From positions 12,459,001 through 12,523,000 of the forward strand of contig NC_082616.1 in the NCBI RefSeq assembly GCF_030936135.1: a DNA stretch of 64,000 nt, written 5' to 3'. The notes beneath the pieces were generated by a model. It was not told where the DNA came from. It saw only the letters and a program-made list of their open reading frames with translations, and ran no database searches. The stretch is from Gavia stellata (Eukaryota > Chordata > Aves > Gaviiformes > Gaviidae). Within the stretch, counting starts at the first letter, position 1; every line of letters begins with the position of its first letter. This document shows positions 37,201 to 45,800 of this stretch, one piece after another. The position numbers and the translations under genes are program-made.

Positions 37201-37622
37201 GAGAGAGGAGACAGAAAGAAAAAAGGCGAAAGGAAGCGAGAAAAAAGGAGAAACAAAGACCAAAAAAAGGAGGAAAAAGAAGACAGGGACAAAAAAGAGA
37301 AGCAACGAGAACGGCAGAAAGGACGGAAAGAGGAGAGCAGAGCGAAAGAGAAGGAAGGGAGCGGGCAGGAAGGGGGAGCCGAGAGCCTTCCCAGCCGGGC
37401 ACGTCGTGCCGGACCCCCGCCTGCCGCCACGACGGCCCCGAGGGCCGCGCCGCAGCCCGGGCCGCTCGGCGGGGCCGCGGCGACGGGGGCCGGGGCCGGG
37501 GCCGGCGGGCGGCGGTCCGGCCCGGCGCCCCCCCCGCCCGCCGCCGCCCCCCGCCCCCCTCCGCCAAGCGACGCGGCGCAGCCCGGCCCGGAGCCTCCCC
37601 GCGGCCGCCCGCGCTTACCCAT
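31181..37622 (-). CDS. PAX1: PAX1 paired-box transcription factor, five coding exons (genomic span)
   Basis: Nuclear DNA-binding regulator of sclerotome, vertebral column, pharyngeal pouch and thymus development (family knowledge). Coding exons on the minus strand are 37619-37622, 35721-36349, 34530-34670, 33706-33924 and 31181-31272, all with GT-AG introns (1269, 1050, 605 and 2433 bp). The start gives [10 protein letters not shown], close to the MEQTYGEVNQ start of vertebrate PAX1, with G at -3 and G at +4. Order of parts: paired domain about residues 5-131, octapeptide HSVTNILG at 196-203, no homeodomain, proline-rich C-terminus ending IPASSS. PAX1 rather than PAX9 is indicated by [18 protein letters not shown], where PAX9 has T, T and R at the differing sites. 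The spliced length as given is 1085 nt, not a multiple of three. Four single-base losses relative to the family frame explain this, and 1089 nt would encode 362 residues. I infer a functional gene with base errors in this copy of the sequence. Confidence 0.96.
32503..32600. repeat. Pyrimidine-rich tract in PAX1 intron 4
   Basis: The plus strand is nearly all C and T (TTCTTTCTCTCTTTCC and similar) with a few G, so the PAX1 transcript is purine-rich here. That is the opposite strand bias to intron 1. A related CT-rich patch lies at about 31979-32070. It is simple sequence with no coding signal. Confidence 0.75.
32610..32990. other. AT-rich block in PAX1 intron 4, candidate intronic element
   Basis: After the CT tract the composition changes abruptly to AT-rich unique sequence, including AATAATCGG, ACAATTATC and GACATTAATTGC (a TAATTG homeodomain core). 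It stands out within a CpG-rich 10-kb zone. A smaller AT-rich island lies in intron 2 at about 35020-35110. Regulatory function is inference only. Confidence 0.3.
33706..33924 (-). CDS. PAX1: PAX1 exon 4 (one apparent single-base loss)
   Basis: Acceptor GTCCCCAG precedes CCCGCCCCG, and the donor follows GGGAGGGAAG with GTGAGC. The exon encodes [20 protein letters not shown] then NQHGVYGG in one frame, and after a shift [20 protein letters not shown] and [20 protein letters not shown] in the next. These match the PAX1 C-terminal transactivation region (family: [36 protein letters not shown]). The shift lies in a GC-rich stretch at about 33831-33846, where 17 bases separate two tyrosine codons and 18 are expected. 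Length 219 nt against an expected 220. If the loss were real, the last exon would be read out of frame and stop early. Confidence 0.88.
34139..34519. repeat. 23-bp G-rich minisatellite in PAX1 intron 3
   Basis: About 14 tandem copies of a 23-bp unit, plus strand TTGTCGCCTCCTGCCCC then TCTCCC, drifting to a TTGTCCCC form, followed by about three shortened copies. On the transcript each unit is G-rich (GGGAGAGGGGCAGGAGG). The array begins about 10 nt after the exon 3 splice donor. A 12-bp G run also lies at its far end, near 34100. Confidence 0.93.
34530..34670 (-). CDS. PAX1: PAX1 exon 3 (two apparent single-base losses)
   Basis: Acceptor CTCCTCCCAG precedes GGGCTCTGG, and the exon ends CCGCAG before GTAACT. 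Conserved PAX1 residues are present but spread over three frames: [17 protein letters not shown], then SVNRTASP, then [20 protein letters not shown]. Each frame step is minus one. One G is missing in TGGCC at about 34617, where the family needs TGGGCC, and one C is missing from the six-base run at 34591-34596. Together with the loss at the end of exon 2 the frame is restored by the end of this exon. Read literally, about 25 residues would be scrambled but no stop is met. Homopolymer errors are the simplest explanation. Confidence 0.88.
35721..36349 (-). CDS. PAX1: PAX1 exon 2: complete paired domain and octapeptide
   Basis: The exon starts after an acceptor reading CGCTGCAG and ends ...GTGGAGCAGACG before GTGGGT. 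It encodes residues 2-211. The N-terminal PAI half runs from [16 protein letters not shown] through [20 protein letters not shown], and the linker contains [11 protein letters not shown]. The C-terminal RED half includes [20 protein letters not shown] and [12 protein letters not shown]. These are the base-contacting helices of the paired domain. A proline-rich stretch with [12 protein letters not shown] follows, then the octapeptide HSVTNILG, which binds Groucho-type corepressors in other PAX proteins. The frame is open throughout. At the 3' end the family splits the next glycine codon after one base (phase 1), whereas here the exon appears to end at phase 0, so one G may be missing beside the donor. 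Confidence 0.97.
36593..37168 (+). repeat. 576-bp polypurine tract in PAX1 intron 1
   Basis: The plus strand is only A and G except for one C at 36878. The first part is irregular runs such as GGGGGAAAAGAAAG. From 37021 to the end it is a GGAAA pentamer microsatellite of about 29 copies. Purine-rich sequence with scattered C and T continues to about 37380. The PAX1 transcript carries the complementary pyrimidine strand, about 240 nt upstream of the exon 2 acceptor. Open reading frames crossing it on either strand are low-complexity artefacts. Confidence 0.95.
37619..37622 (-). CDS. PAX1: PAX1 coding exon 1 (start codon plus one base)
   Basis: The minus strand reads GGGCGATGG followed by GTAAGC, a strong splice donor, so the exon contributes ATG and the first G of a GAG codon. 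Joining to AGCACACG at 36349 gives M-E-H-T-Y-G. A first coding exon of a few bases before the paired-box exon also occurs in the sister gene PAX9 (family knowledge). The 5' UTR extends to higher coordinates, and its start is not visible from sequence alone. Human PAX1 has a longer N-terminal isoform; I see no matching in-frame extension here. Confidence 0.85.
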
Positions 37623-37726
37623 CGCCCGGCGCCGGGGGAGCGCCGCTCCGCCCGGGGAGGGGGCACCGCCTGCCTGCCGCGCCGCAGCCCCGGCCCCGGC
37701 CCCGGCCGCCGCCGCCGGCCCGGCAT
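37619..37726 (-). other. Upstream ATG/uORF overlapping the PAX1 start
   Basis: An ATG at 37726-37724 lies 104 nt before the PAX1 ATG and in a different frame. It is open through the end of exon 1, and after splicing to exon 2 it meets TGA (frame GGG AGG TGA), giving about 42 arginine/proline-rich codons that overlap the true start. It is used only if transcription begins upstream of it, which I cannot establish. Confidence 0.4.
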
Positions 37727-37853
37727 AGAGGGCCCGGGGAGCGGCGGAGGGCGGGCGGCTGGCGGGCGCCGGCGGCGGGGCGGCGGGGGTGTCCTGGCGG
37801 CGCCGGGCCGGTTCCCCGCTCGCGGGGAGCCCCCGCCGCTACTTGGGATCAAT

Positions 37854-37874
37854 TTGACGTGGGAAACACGTCAA
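37854..37874. promoter_or_regulatory. CRE-like inverted repeat in PAX1 promoter
   Basis: TTGACGTG, a 5-bp spacer GGAAA, then CACGTCAA: perfect 8-bp arms. Each arm holds a TGACGTG bZIP (CREB/ATF) half-site. A further TGACGG half-site lies a few bases upstream on the minus strand. The position, about 230-250 bp upstream of the start codon, fits a proximal promoter element. Confidence 0.6.
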
Positions 37875-37913
37875 TCTCGGCCGTCACGGCGGAGGCGCCG
37901 CCGCGGGCCGCCC

Positions 37914-37918
37914 ATTGG
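37914..37918 (-). promoter_or_regulatory. CCAAT box
   Basis: The minus strand reads GAGCCAATGGG, a good NF-Y site, about 290 bp upstream of the PAX1 ATG and about 40 bp upstream of the CRE-like repeat. This is the usual orientation and spacing for a CpG-island promoter. Confidence 0.55.
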
Positions 37919-40390
37919 CTCCCGCGCCGCTCCTAAATGGCCGCGGCCGCCGCTCCCCGCCGCGGAGAGGGGGGCGCGGGGGGGGGGACGGCACCCTCCG
38001 CCCGCCCCCGCGGGGCCAGCGCCCCGCCACGGCCGGGGCTGCCCGCACCGTCCCCCCGGGACGCCCCCCCCGCCCCCCCGGGCCCGTTTTAGAGATGCGG
38101 GAGGGCGGAGCGGGTTGGCCGCGGGGGTCCCCACGCCCCCTTCCTCGAGGCGGCAAGGCACCCCCCCCGGCTCCCTCCCCGCGCTCGTTCCCACGCGGGA
38201 CGCGGCCACGCGGGCCGGGGCGCGGCACGGGCACCTGCCCCCTCCAGCCCCGACGGCCGCCGCGGGGCCGGGACCCACGGGCGGGGACATGGCCAGGGGC
38301 TGCGGGGCGGGGCGGGGGGGGGCTTGCGCGTTCGGGGGGAGCCGCCGGCTGCCGGTGCGGCCCGGTGGCGAGGGGCCGCGCCCGGTAGCGGGGTCTGCCC
38401 CGGGCCGGGGCCGGACGCCTTCCCGCCCGGTTTCCCTGCAAACCTGCTGCCGCCCACCCGGCATCGAACTCCGCGCGTGTCTTACCCGGGTGACAACGCG
38501 CGAAGGCAGCCTCGAAAAACGGGGATGGGCCGAGGGTTTGGGGGATTTCTGCGGGTCTCCCCCCCGCCAAGAAAAGTGGACGGGAAGATCGCGAGTGTTT
38601 CTCCGCAAAGGACTGAAAAGCGGGGGGAGAGGGGGGGGGAGAGGAGAAAACCGCCTCGCAGCCAGCCGCGGGCATCGCCTTTGCAGCCGCATCGAAAACC
38701 CGCTCCGCCGGGGGTTTTAGAGTGGGGGGTACCGGGGGGAGAGGCGCGCAGCGGCGCCGGGTAGCGGCGGGGGGGCAGTCCCCAGCGCCCCGGGGGCCGC
38801 CCCCCCGGAGGCAGCGCGGGCAGCGGCGGGCGGGAGAGGCCAACGGCGTCTCCTGCCAGGGCACGGCATGCGTGCGGGGACGGCCACGGGAGAAGCCCCC
38901 ACGCGGTGCCCACCCCGCCGCCCCCTCTTCCCCGCCCCCGGCCCGAGACGTGGGATTAAACCCCCGCGCGCCCGCCGGGGTCGGGCAGCCGGTGCCGCCC
39001 GGGCGTTGGAAACCGGTCGTCGGGAAAAGAGAGCGCATCGATTAAAAAGCAGCTGAGAATCCCAAAGGGATGGGCGCCTCGTGTTTGCCCCCCCCCGCCC
39101 CCAGCCCCCGGGGGAGCACCGTGGCGATGAGTTTGCCGTCCTCAGCCTCCGGCGGAGCGGGGCTGGGAGCGGCTGCCGGCAGCCTGCGGGAAGGAGGCAA
39201 TCGAAAGGCGACCGAGGAAACAGGTGTCTTTCTCCCTACCCTGGGAATCCAACCGGACGATTTTTTCGGGGCATGTGGGGGCCCCCCTCCCGCCCGCGGA
39301 AGAGCCTTTTCCCCGGGGGCAGTGCCCAGCCCGCAGCCGGGCTCGCCCGCCGCCGCCGCCCGCCCGGGGCCGGGGAGGGTTGCCCCCAGCCGGGGTGAGG
39401 AGGATGCCGGCCGGGGGACGGCCGAGCAGGGGCTCCTGAAGCCCCCCGGGCCCCCCCCGCCGCTTGCTGCTCGGAGGAGCCCCGGCGCAGCAGCATCCCC
39501 GGGCGGCCCGACGGCGCGGCGGGGGCCGGCTCGCAGCGCTGCCGGGGCAGCAGCCCGGGGGTCGCCGCGCCTGCCGGGGGGCCCGGCCCGGGCTCGCCCG
39601 AGCCCACCCGCCCCTCCTCGGCCGAGCCAACCTTTTGTCTCCCTCTGCGGGGATGCGCGGAGAAATCCGCCGGCTGCGGGCCGGGCCCGCGGTGAGGGCG
39701 GAGGGGAGGGCAGGAGCCGGGGGAGCCGGGGGCCGGGGGAGCCGGGCGTGCTGGGCAGGGACCGCTCGGGAATTGCCGCGGAGCAGCAGCCTGGGCCGTG
39801 CGGGCGCCGGTGCTGAGCTCCCCACCGGCCCCGCGGTAATTAACGAACGCGCGTGGCTGCGCCGGCTGCAGCCCTGCGCGCTCGGCCCCACGCAGCCGCA
39901 CGGCCCCGTGCACACGCGGTGTCCGAGGGGGCCGCGGTTTGTGCGCGCTCCTTCCCCTCCCGAGGGGCTCTTACCGTGATGCGCACACCCACGGCCCCCC
40001 GCCACCGCAGCCGGCTCGCAGCCCTGCTCCGTGGGACGGGGTGCTGGGGGGCTTTCCTCAGGCCTTTAAAGGAAAAAAGACACCCGCCCCGCGCAGAAGC
40101 ACCCCCGCCCCGCCAGCCCCTCCGCCGGGCACCTGCTGCGGGCGGGCACCGCGCACGGCGCGCAGCTCCCCCCCGCCAGCCGCACACACCCCCCCCCCCC
40201 CCCGGGGGAGCGGGCCGGGGGCTGCCCCGGTGGCCTCGGCCTCTGCAGGCTTTGGGCCAGGACGGACTACAGAGTTTCGGCCTCGTTAGAGGGCCCGGGA
40301 GACGTGGCCGCGGGGCTTGCGCGGCTGCCTTGTACCGGCGGGAGAGTGTCCCCCCGGCCCCGCCGGGTGCGGGCGTGTGTGCGTGGAAAT

Positions 40391-41077
40391 GGCGGGGAAG
40401 GAAAGGAAGAAGACGAAAAGGAGAAGAAAACGAAGAGGGAAAAGGAGAAGAAAACGAAGACGGAAAAGAATAATAAAAAGAAAACGAAGAAAGAAAAGAA
40501 GAAGGAGGAGGAGGAAAATAAGAATAAAAAGAAAACGAAGAAGGAAAAGAAGAAGTAGAAAATGAAGATGAAAAAGAAAGAAAGCAAGAAAAAAGAAAAA
40601 GAGAAAAAAGAAAAAGAGAAAAAAAAAGGAAAATAAAAACGAAAAGAAAAAGGGAAAGGAATAGAAAAAAGAAAAATAAGAAAAAGGAAAAGAAAAACGA
40701 AAGGATAAGGAAAAGGAATAGAAAAAGAAGAAAAAGGAAAACGAAAGGAAAAAGGAAAAGGAATGGAAAAAGAAAAAGAAGAAACATGAAAAGAAAAAGG
40801 AAAAGGAAAAGGAAAAAAAGAAAAGGAAAAAAGGACAAGAAAAATGAAAGGGAAAATGAAAAGGAAAATGAAAAGGAAAAGAAAAAGAAAAAGAAAAAAA
40901 GAAAAAGGAAAAGGAAAAGGAAAAAAAGAAAAGGAAAAAAGGACAAGAAAAATGAAAACGAAAATGAAAAGGAAAATGAAAAAGGAAAAGAAAAAGGAAA
41001 AGGAAAAGAAAAAGGAAAAAAAAGGAAAAGGGAAAGGGAAAGGGAAAGGAAAAGGGAAAGAAAGGACGAAAGGGCGG
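40391..41077 (+). repeat. Second long purine-rich tract, upstream of PAX1
   Basis: About 690 bp that is nearly all A and G on the plus strand, composed of irregular GAAAAGGAAAAAG and AAGAAGG motifs with scattered single C or T. It ends in a GGGAAA run and passes directly into CpG-rich sequence. It lies about 2.8-3.5 kb upstream of the PAX1 start. Frames through it are repetitive Lys/Glu/Arg or Phe/Ser/Leu and are not genes. Confidence 0.9.
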
Positions 41078-41522
41078 GGGGCTGCAGGGAGCGGGGCCGG
41101 GCGGGGGCCGCCGGCGGGCAGGCGCAGGTGGGGCTGCGGGCGGGGGGCTCCTCCTCTGCCCCCGGCCGGGGGAGGGAAACGAGCCCCGCGGGCAGGGGCG
41201 GGCGGGCCCCGGGCGAGCCCCGCCGGGCCGGGCCGAGCCGAGCCGGGCCGAGCCGAGCGCAGCCCTCCGGGCCCCGCCGCAGGACCGGCAGCCGCGCGCC
41301 CGCCGGTGGGTGACACCGGCCCGGCCCGGCCCCGCGCGGGCGAGGCGGCGGTGACCAAAACGCCCCAAATGCCCGTCGTGGTGCCCGCCCCGGCCCGGCT
41401 CCGAGACGGGTCTCAGCTGCGCCGGGCCCTTTCCCCCCGCGGCCCTCTCGGTTCACCGGCGCTCCGGCCCGCCCCGGGCCGCTTCAGCGTCCGGAGCTGA
41501 TGGGCCGGCACGGGAAATGGGA

Positions 41523-41602
41523 GGCTGGGGAGAAGGCTGGGGAGAAGGCTGGGGAGAAGGCTGGGGAGAAGGCTGGGGAGAAGGCTGGGGAGAAGGCTGG
41601 GG
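41523..41602. repeat. 12-bp tandem repeat
   Basis: Six full copies and one partial copy of GGCTGGGGAGAA with no visible divergence, near the outer edge of the PAX1 upstream CpG-rich zone. The lack of divergence suggests recent expansion and probable length polymorphism. Confidence 0.95.
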
Positions 41603-42329
41603 CGGGGGGAAGCCCCTGGCCCCCCCGGGAGGGACGGGCTGCCCGGGCCGGGAAGGTGCGCTGCACTGCCCCACGCCTCAGCACGGAGAGGCTTAAATAC
41701 CCTTTTCTGCAAAACGAAATTTCTTTTCTTGCTGCTGCCGTGACGGAGAGCTCAGGAAAACCCCCTTCTTCGAACCCCGCTTGCAAAAGCTGCTGGACGT
41801 TCGGGGCTGGTTTTGTGCCTTCCGCCGAGCTGAGCTCCGTGCGAGAGAGGCACCGTTTCGCAGTTAGCCTTGCTGAACAAAAGCGTCTACCAGCAGCCAA
41901 GCAGGTACCTCCGAAAGCTCTCTTTATTTTGAAATAGAGTTATCAAGAACATTGCTCTACGGTGGCGGCTGTCAGCTGGTGGAGTTAAAGGCAGGGGCTC
42001 CCGTGTGCTTCCCCATTATTTATCCTACGCTCATTAATGCTTCAGAAATGCGGCGGCTCTTCGAGGGGCTACGTAGCTTAGTCATGGTCATGGAGCTCAT
42101 TTTCTGTCACGATCAATCACAACCGGCAAATCCTACTGCAGCGGGTTCAGAACGAGCGCCTGCTCACAAAAGGCACGCTGCGAAGCGTAAGGTTTCTGCC
42201 TCGCGACGCGGCGGGCGGTATCATCTGGGTGCCTGCGCGTGTGCTTTTTGTGTCAGAAGGCTCACAAAATTACTTCTGACAATTTTCTCTCTCAAGCGTT
42301 TTGACACTGGCTAAATACAGAGAGTTGAA

Positions 42330-42860
42330 CAACCCCGCTATCATGGCAAAAATGCTTTCTGTTTTCTGAAGAAAACTCTTTGAGAGCTCGAAAAAGAAAA
42401 TCCTTCTTCAAAGCTTAATGTGCCATCTGAGCCATTTTGTTTAATCATGTATTTCAGTTTGGCGGAGGCCACAGGTTGAGTAATTGACAGTAACTTGGTT
42501 TCATTTGTCAAATGCAATTTAGCTGTATAAAATATACTCCACTGCACGGCAGCAGGCTCCTCAATTCCATGTGGAGAGAAAAAAAATACCAACCCCCCCC
42601 AGCTTTTTAGGTTCAGATTTTTTTTTCACAAAGACTAAATTTTTGATCACAGATTCTTAATACGAAAATGATAGCAGGATCCCGGATCCCCAATAGGTTC
42701 TGTCCAGTTCTTGTGTAAAACATTGTTGATCTGAGGACAATACAGATCGTTTAAAAATCATTGACGTTGCTTAAATAAACAGCAGTGGATATATCCTACC
42801 TTTCTTTTTACTGACAGTATCACTATTTTCTTCTCCTTTTCTGCCTGTAAACCATTTCAG
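42330..42860. other. AT-rich candidate element upstream of PAX1
   Basis: Just outside the PAX1 CpG-rich zone, about 5 kb upstream of the start codon. It contains GAGTAATTGACAGTAAC (homeodomain core next to a TGACAG MEIS/TGIF site) and TAAATAAACA (forkhead-type, 42772-42781). Unique, low-CpG sequence. Function is inference. Confidence 0.3.
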
Positions 42861-45800
42861 ATCACTCGTAAGTCACTGGGGGTAGATCTGAAGTCTCTTT
42901 TCAGGTCCTAAGAGGCACGGAGGCAGTGGGAGGTTTTTTCAGCTACAGTCTGCGTCCGCCTCCCGTCAGCCACAGAGGTGCACAGCTGCAGGCCATCACC
43001 TTTGCTTGCTAGGTATCGACATTTCAAAAATACAGAGCAATCTGAGAACAGTATTAAGCAAGTCCCGACGTTAGCAGCGGGCAGAGATCCCGCTGGAAGG
43101 GAGGGTTGAGGGGTCGCAGTAGCAGCGGGCGAGCGGGACGGGGGCTGCCTGCTCTGGCTGGCTGTCTCTCAAAGGAGGGGGCGAACCGAAGCCTCTCCCT
43201 TGCAAAGGCTTAATACTGCGGAAAAGACATCTGCCAGACGTATGCGAGGGGACTGGCTGGCAGGAACGGCTTCATTAAACAGCAGGGCCGGTGTTGGAAT
43301 TCAGTTCAGCTGCCTGGGGATGGACCAGGCTGGCCTGCCCCGGCTCCTCGCTGCAGGGGAGGGGGCTGCCGCAGCGGGGGTCTCAAGGACAGGAGCAAAG
43401 CACCGCCGCATCACAGCCTAGCAGCTCCGGGCTGTCTTCCCAGCAGAGGAGTTTGGGGAGGATGAAAGCATGCACCCATCCTTTAAAAAGCAGGTACGAA
43501 ACCCTAACGCTGCGCAGGAGAGCCCTGCTCTCCCCACGCTCACACGGCGTTCCGCGCTGCTGGCCACAGCGGCATGGCACAAGGGGCAAAAATCCCGAGA
43601 CCAGCAGCTGAGCATCTCTTTTTCTGGCTTTCTTAGGGCTTAGATTCAAACCATGGTGGAAGCTGCGCTCTGGCACGTAATGTCCTTGCACGGGCAGTGG
43701 GCAGGTGCTGTATCTGCTCGCAGGCGGCGAGTTTGTCCCCGGTGTGCGTGGCAGCGCCTGCCCTGCTTCCGTGGGTAGGAAATGAGGTCTTGCGCTGCAG
43801 CCACGCTGGCTGCAGGCCAGGAGGCAGATACCTGTCCTGTCGTGTTACACAACCTTCACGGGGGAATTCGGAGCCGAGGGCGTCACTTAGCTTTTCAATT
43901 TCCCTGCTTTGCTGAGGGCGTTACAAAAAGACACCTTTCAACTTCTGCATTCAGGTCCATCCTCTCCGTCTTGTCTCTAGGAGTACTGAAGACATCGCCT
44001 GCACAGCCCCCTCCTGTGCTTTTCCCCGGGCGAGAGCAAACATCCATCCCTCTCCTGCAAATGCTTATCCAGCCCCAGCGCCGCACGGTGCTGAGAACCC
44101 ACAATCCTTGTGATGCTGGTGGGAGCTGTAGGTGCTGTGAGAGACGACCTTCTCCGATGAAGCCCGGGTCTCCTGGCTGGCCAGCCGCCCCCGAGACCAC
44201 TGCAGTCAGCATCTGTCTCTCTGCTCGCTTCGGTGAATATTTCTTTGGTCCTACAGTGCATTGAAAGAGAAACGAAAAAAAACCCAAATATTTTCCTTCA
44301 GATTAAGCTCTTGCTTAATGTTAAGCCCATATGGAAGTCTTTGCCTGAGTGTAAATCTCTGCAAGATCAGCTTATTAGCTTATGCCCAACTTTGCAAACA
44401 AACGCCGCACGTGCTCGCCGACAGAATGGATGAAGGGCTGCTAAACCTATTCCTTTGTTTTCTTATTGAAATGGTTTTCTCATGACCATAATGAAGTGGG
44501 AAGGCCGCACACTTGGCAAAGAAATGGATGTTAAGTTGCACTGGTGGAAAAACACATCGAGTCGGCTGAAATAGCACCGGGTCGGCTTGTTGCATTTGGC
44601 ACCGCGCGCACGGAGAGCGGCTGCACGCTGAACGGTGCGCGCGTGGCCCCGGGGGAAGAGCGGGGAATCTTCTCCTCCTGGAAAACGTTTCGGATGAGAT
44701 TCGGATACCTTTACTCACACTTAAGTCGGCCAGGCTTCATGGCGCGGATCCATCCGGCACATCCTCCCCGGCTCTCGGAGATGGTCCTCCATCAGTTTTG
44801 TGCAGGAGCTTCTCACCCCTAGGGAATCCTGGAGAAGGACCATGGGGAAAGAAGGAGGGGACGTACATCAGGGTGACCTGAGCTAACAGTTTGGAAGAAG
44901 GGCAGGGTACATAATCCGTCCAGATCTTACAGAGAAACAACCTGCCTGCCTTTCAGACGGCAATGGGCTCTGTGAACCTGAAGCGGAGGTCTCACCTGAG
45001 GCCAGGCTCTCCTCCTGGTGCGAGAGCCTGCGGCCAGCCGAGGGGCCGCTGATGCGAACGCCGGCCGGGGCAGCTTCGGAGGGCAACCCTGGCCCCTACC
45101 TTGCGTCTCGCCTGCTCCACCCGCTGCGAAGACGAGCCTCACGGGCCACTTGCTGGCGGCTGCGGGAAAAGAAGGCACCCTCCAGATTAGTTTGCCTCTT
45201 GCATTTTGCTCAACGTCTGGCTTGGCGTTAGGGGTGGTGAAGGATGCAACAGATTAAGTTTTATAGCACTGGGCTATGAATATAATGTATCTTCTGCAGC
45301 ACTTTACAACCTGGTGCCACACTTCGTAGCTCTTAACAAGGGCGCTGTATGAGGTATGCGGTCAGCGTGTTGTTCCAGCAAGCCAAGAGCTGTGTTTCAC
45401 GGTGTTGTACCAAAGCATTTCGTGGAGTTCAGAGCCATTTAGTGGCAGGTAAACTCTTTTCAGGGATCATTTCACAGCAGAGACTTGTATCAATATGAAA
45501 ACGCACCGAGGTAGCAGGGCAAGAGTGAGGTGAGCGGCAGAGAACATTATAACCATCATAAAGACTCTGAATAATCATCGCAAAACTCTGTTTACTTCTC
45601 CCGGTATGTGGCACGGGGGATATAAAATGGGATTTACAGCACATAAAGCTGTGAAGAGCTGCCTTGTCCGTTCTAGCCGATACCTTCAGCCCTGAAGCAC
45701 CGCTGCGGGAACCGCTCCGGTGATGCTCCCTTTGCTTCTCATTCCTGCCTACACATGCTGGCAGCGTGCTCCTCACACAAGGCCCTTAAAATTGAAGATG

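Larger units (their letters stand above)
37619..38900 (-). promoter_or_regulatory. PAX1: PAX1 CpG-island promoter
   Basis: Very GC- and CpG-rich sequence immediately upstream of the PAX1 start codon, with many GGGCGG-type Sp1 boxes and no TATA box in the likely core region. A CCAAT box (37914-37918) and a CRE-like inverted repeat (37854-37874) lie 230-300 bp upstream of the ATG. The CpG-rich zone continues in both directions (about 31.7-41.7 kb), as is usual for developmental transcription factor loci that are Polycomb targets. The transcription start itself cannot be placed from sequence. Confidence 0.7.
37900..41700. other. PAX1 upstream CpG-rich flank
   Basis: Extremely GC-rich sequence with many C and G runs (for example about 40189-40203), interrupted by the purine tract at 40391-41077. 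I see no convincing exon. A donor-like GGGTAAGAC on the minus strand at about 38485 could mark a non-coding upstream exon, but nothing else supports it. Confidence 0.5.

Noticed and set aside
31181..37622. Assignment as PAX9 or as a PAX1 pseudogene
   Set aside because: Diagnostic residues ([15 protein letters not shown]) and the C-terminal tail match PAX1. The intact paired domain, all splice sites, intact last exon and G/C-run location of the losses argue against decay.
38478..38492. Donor-like GGGTAAGAC on the minus strand upstream of PAX1, suggesting an extra 5' exon
   Set aside because: No matching upstream exon content, and the frame does not resemble the known PAX1 N-terminal extension. 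A single splice-like motif in GC-rich DNA is weak evidence.
35766..38720. A 984-codon open frame on the plus strand, antisense to PAX1 exons 1-2, and a 507-codon minus frame at 36329-37852
   Set aside because: The frames stay open because CpG-rich and polypurine sequence lacks stop codons. The translations are Lys/Gly/Arg or Pro/Phe/Ser repeats without domains and cross known splice sites of PAX1.
39840..41456. A 538-codon minus-strand frame rich in Phe, Leu and Ser, resembling a membrane protein
   Set aside because: It runs through the purine tract at 40391-41077. The apparent hydrophobic segments are the translation of TTTTCCTTTT simple sequence.
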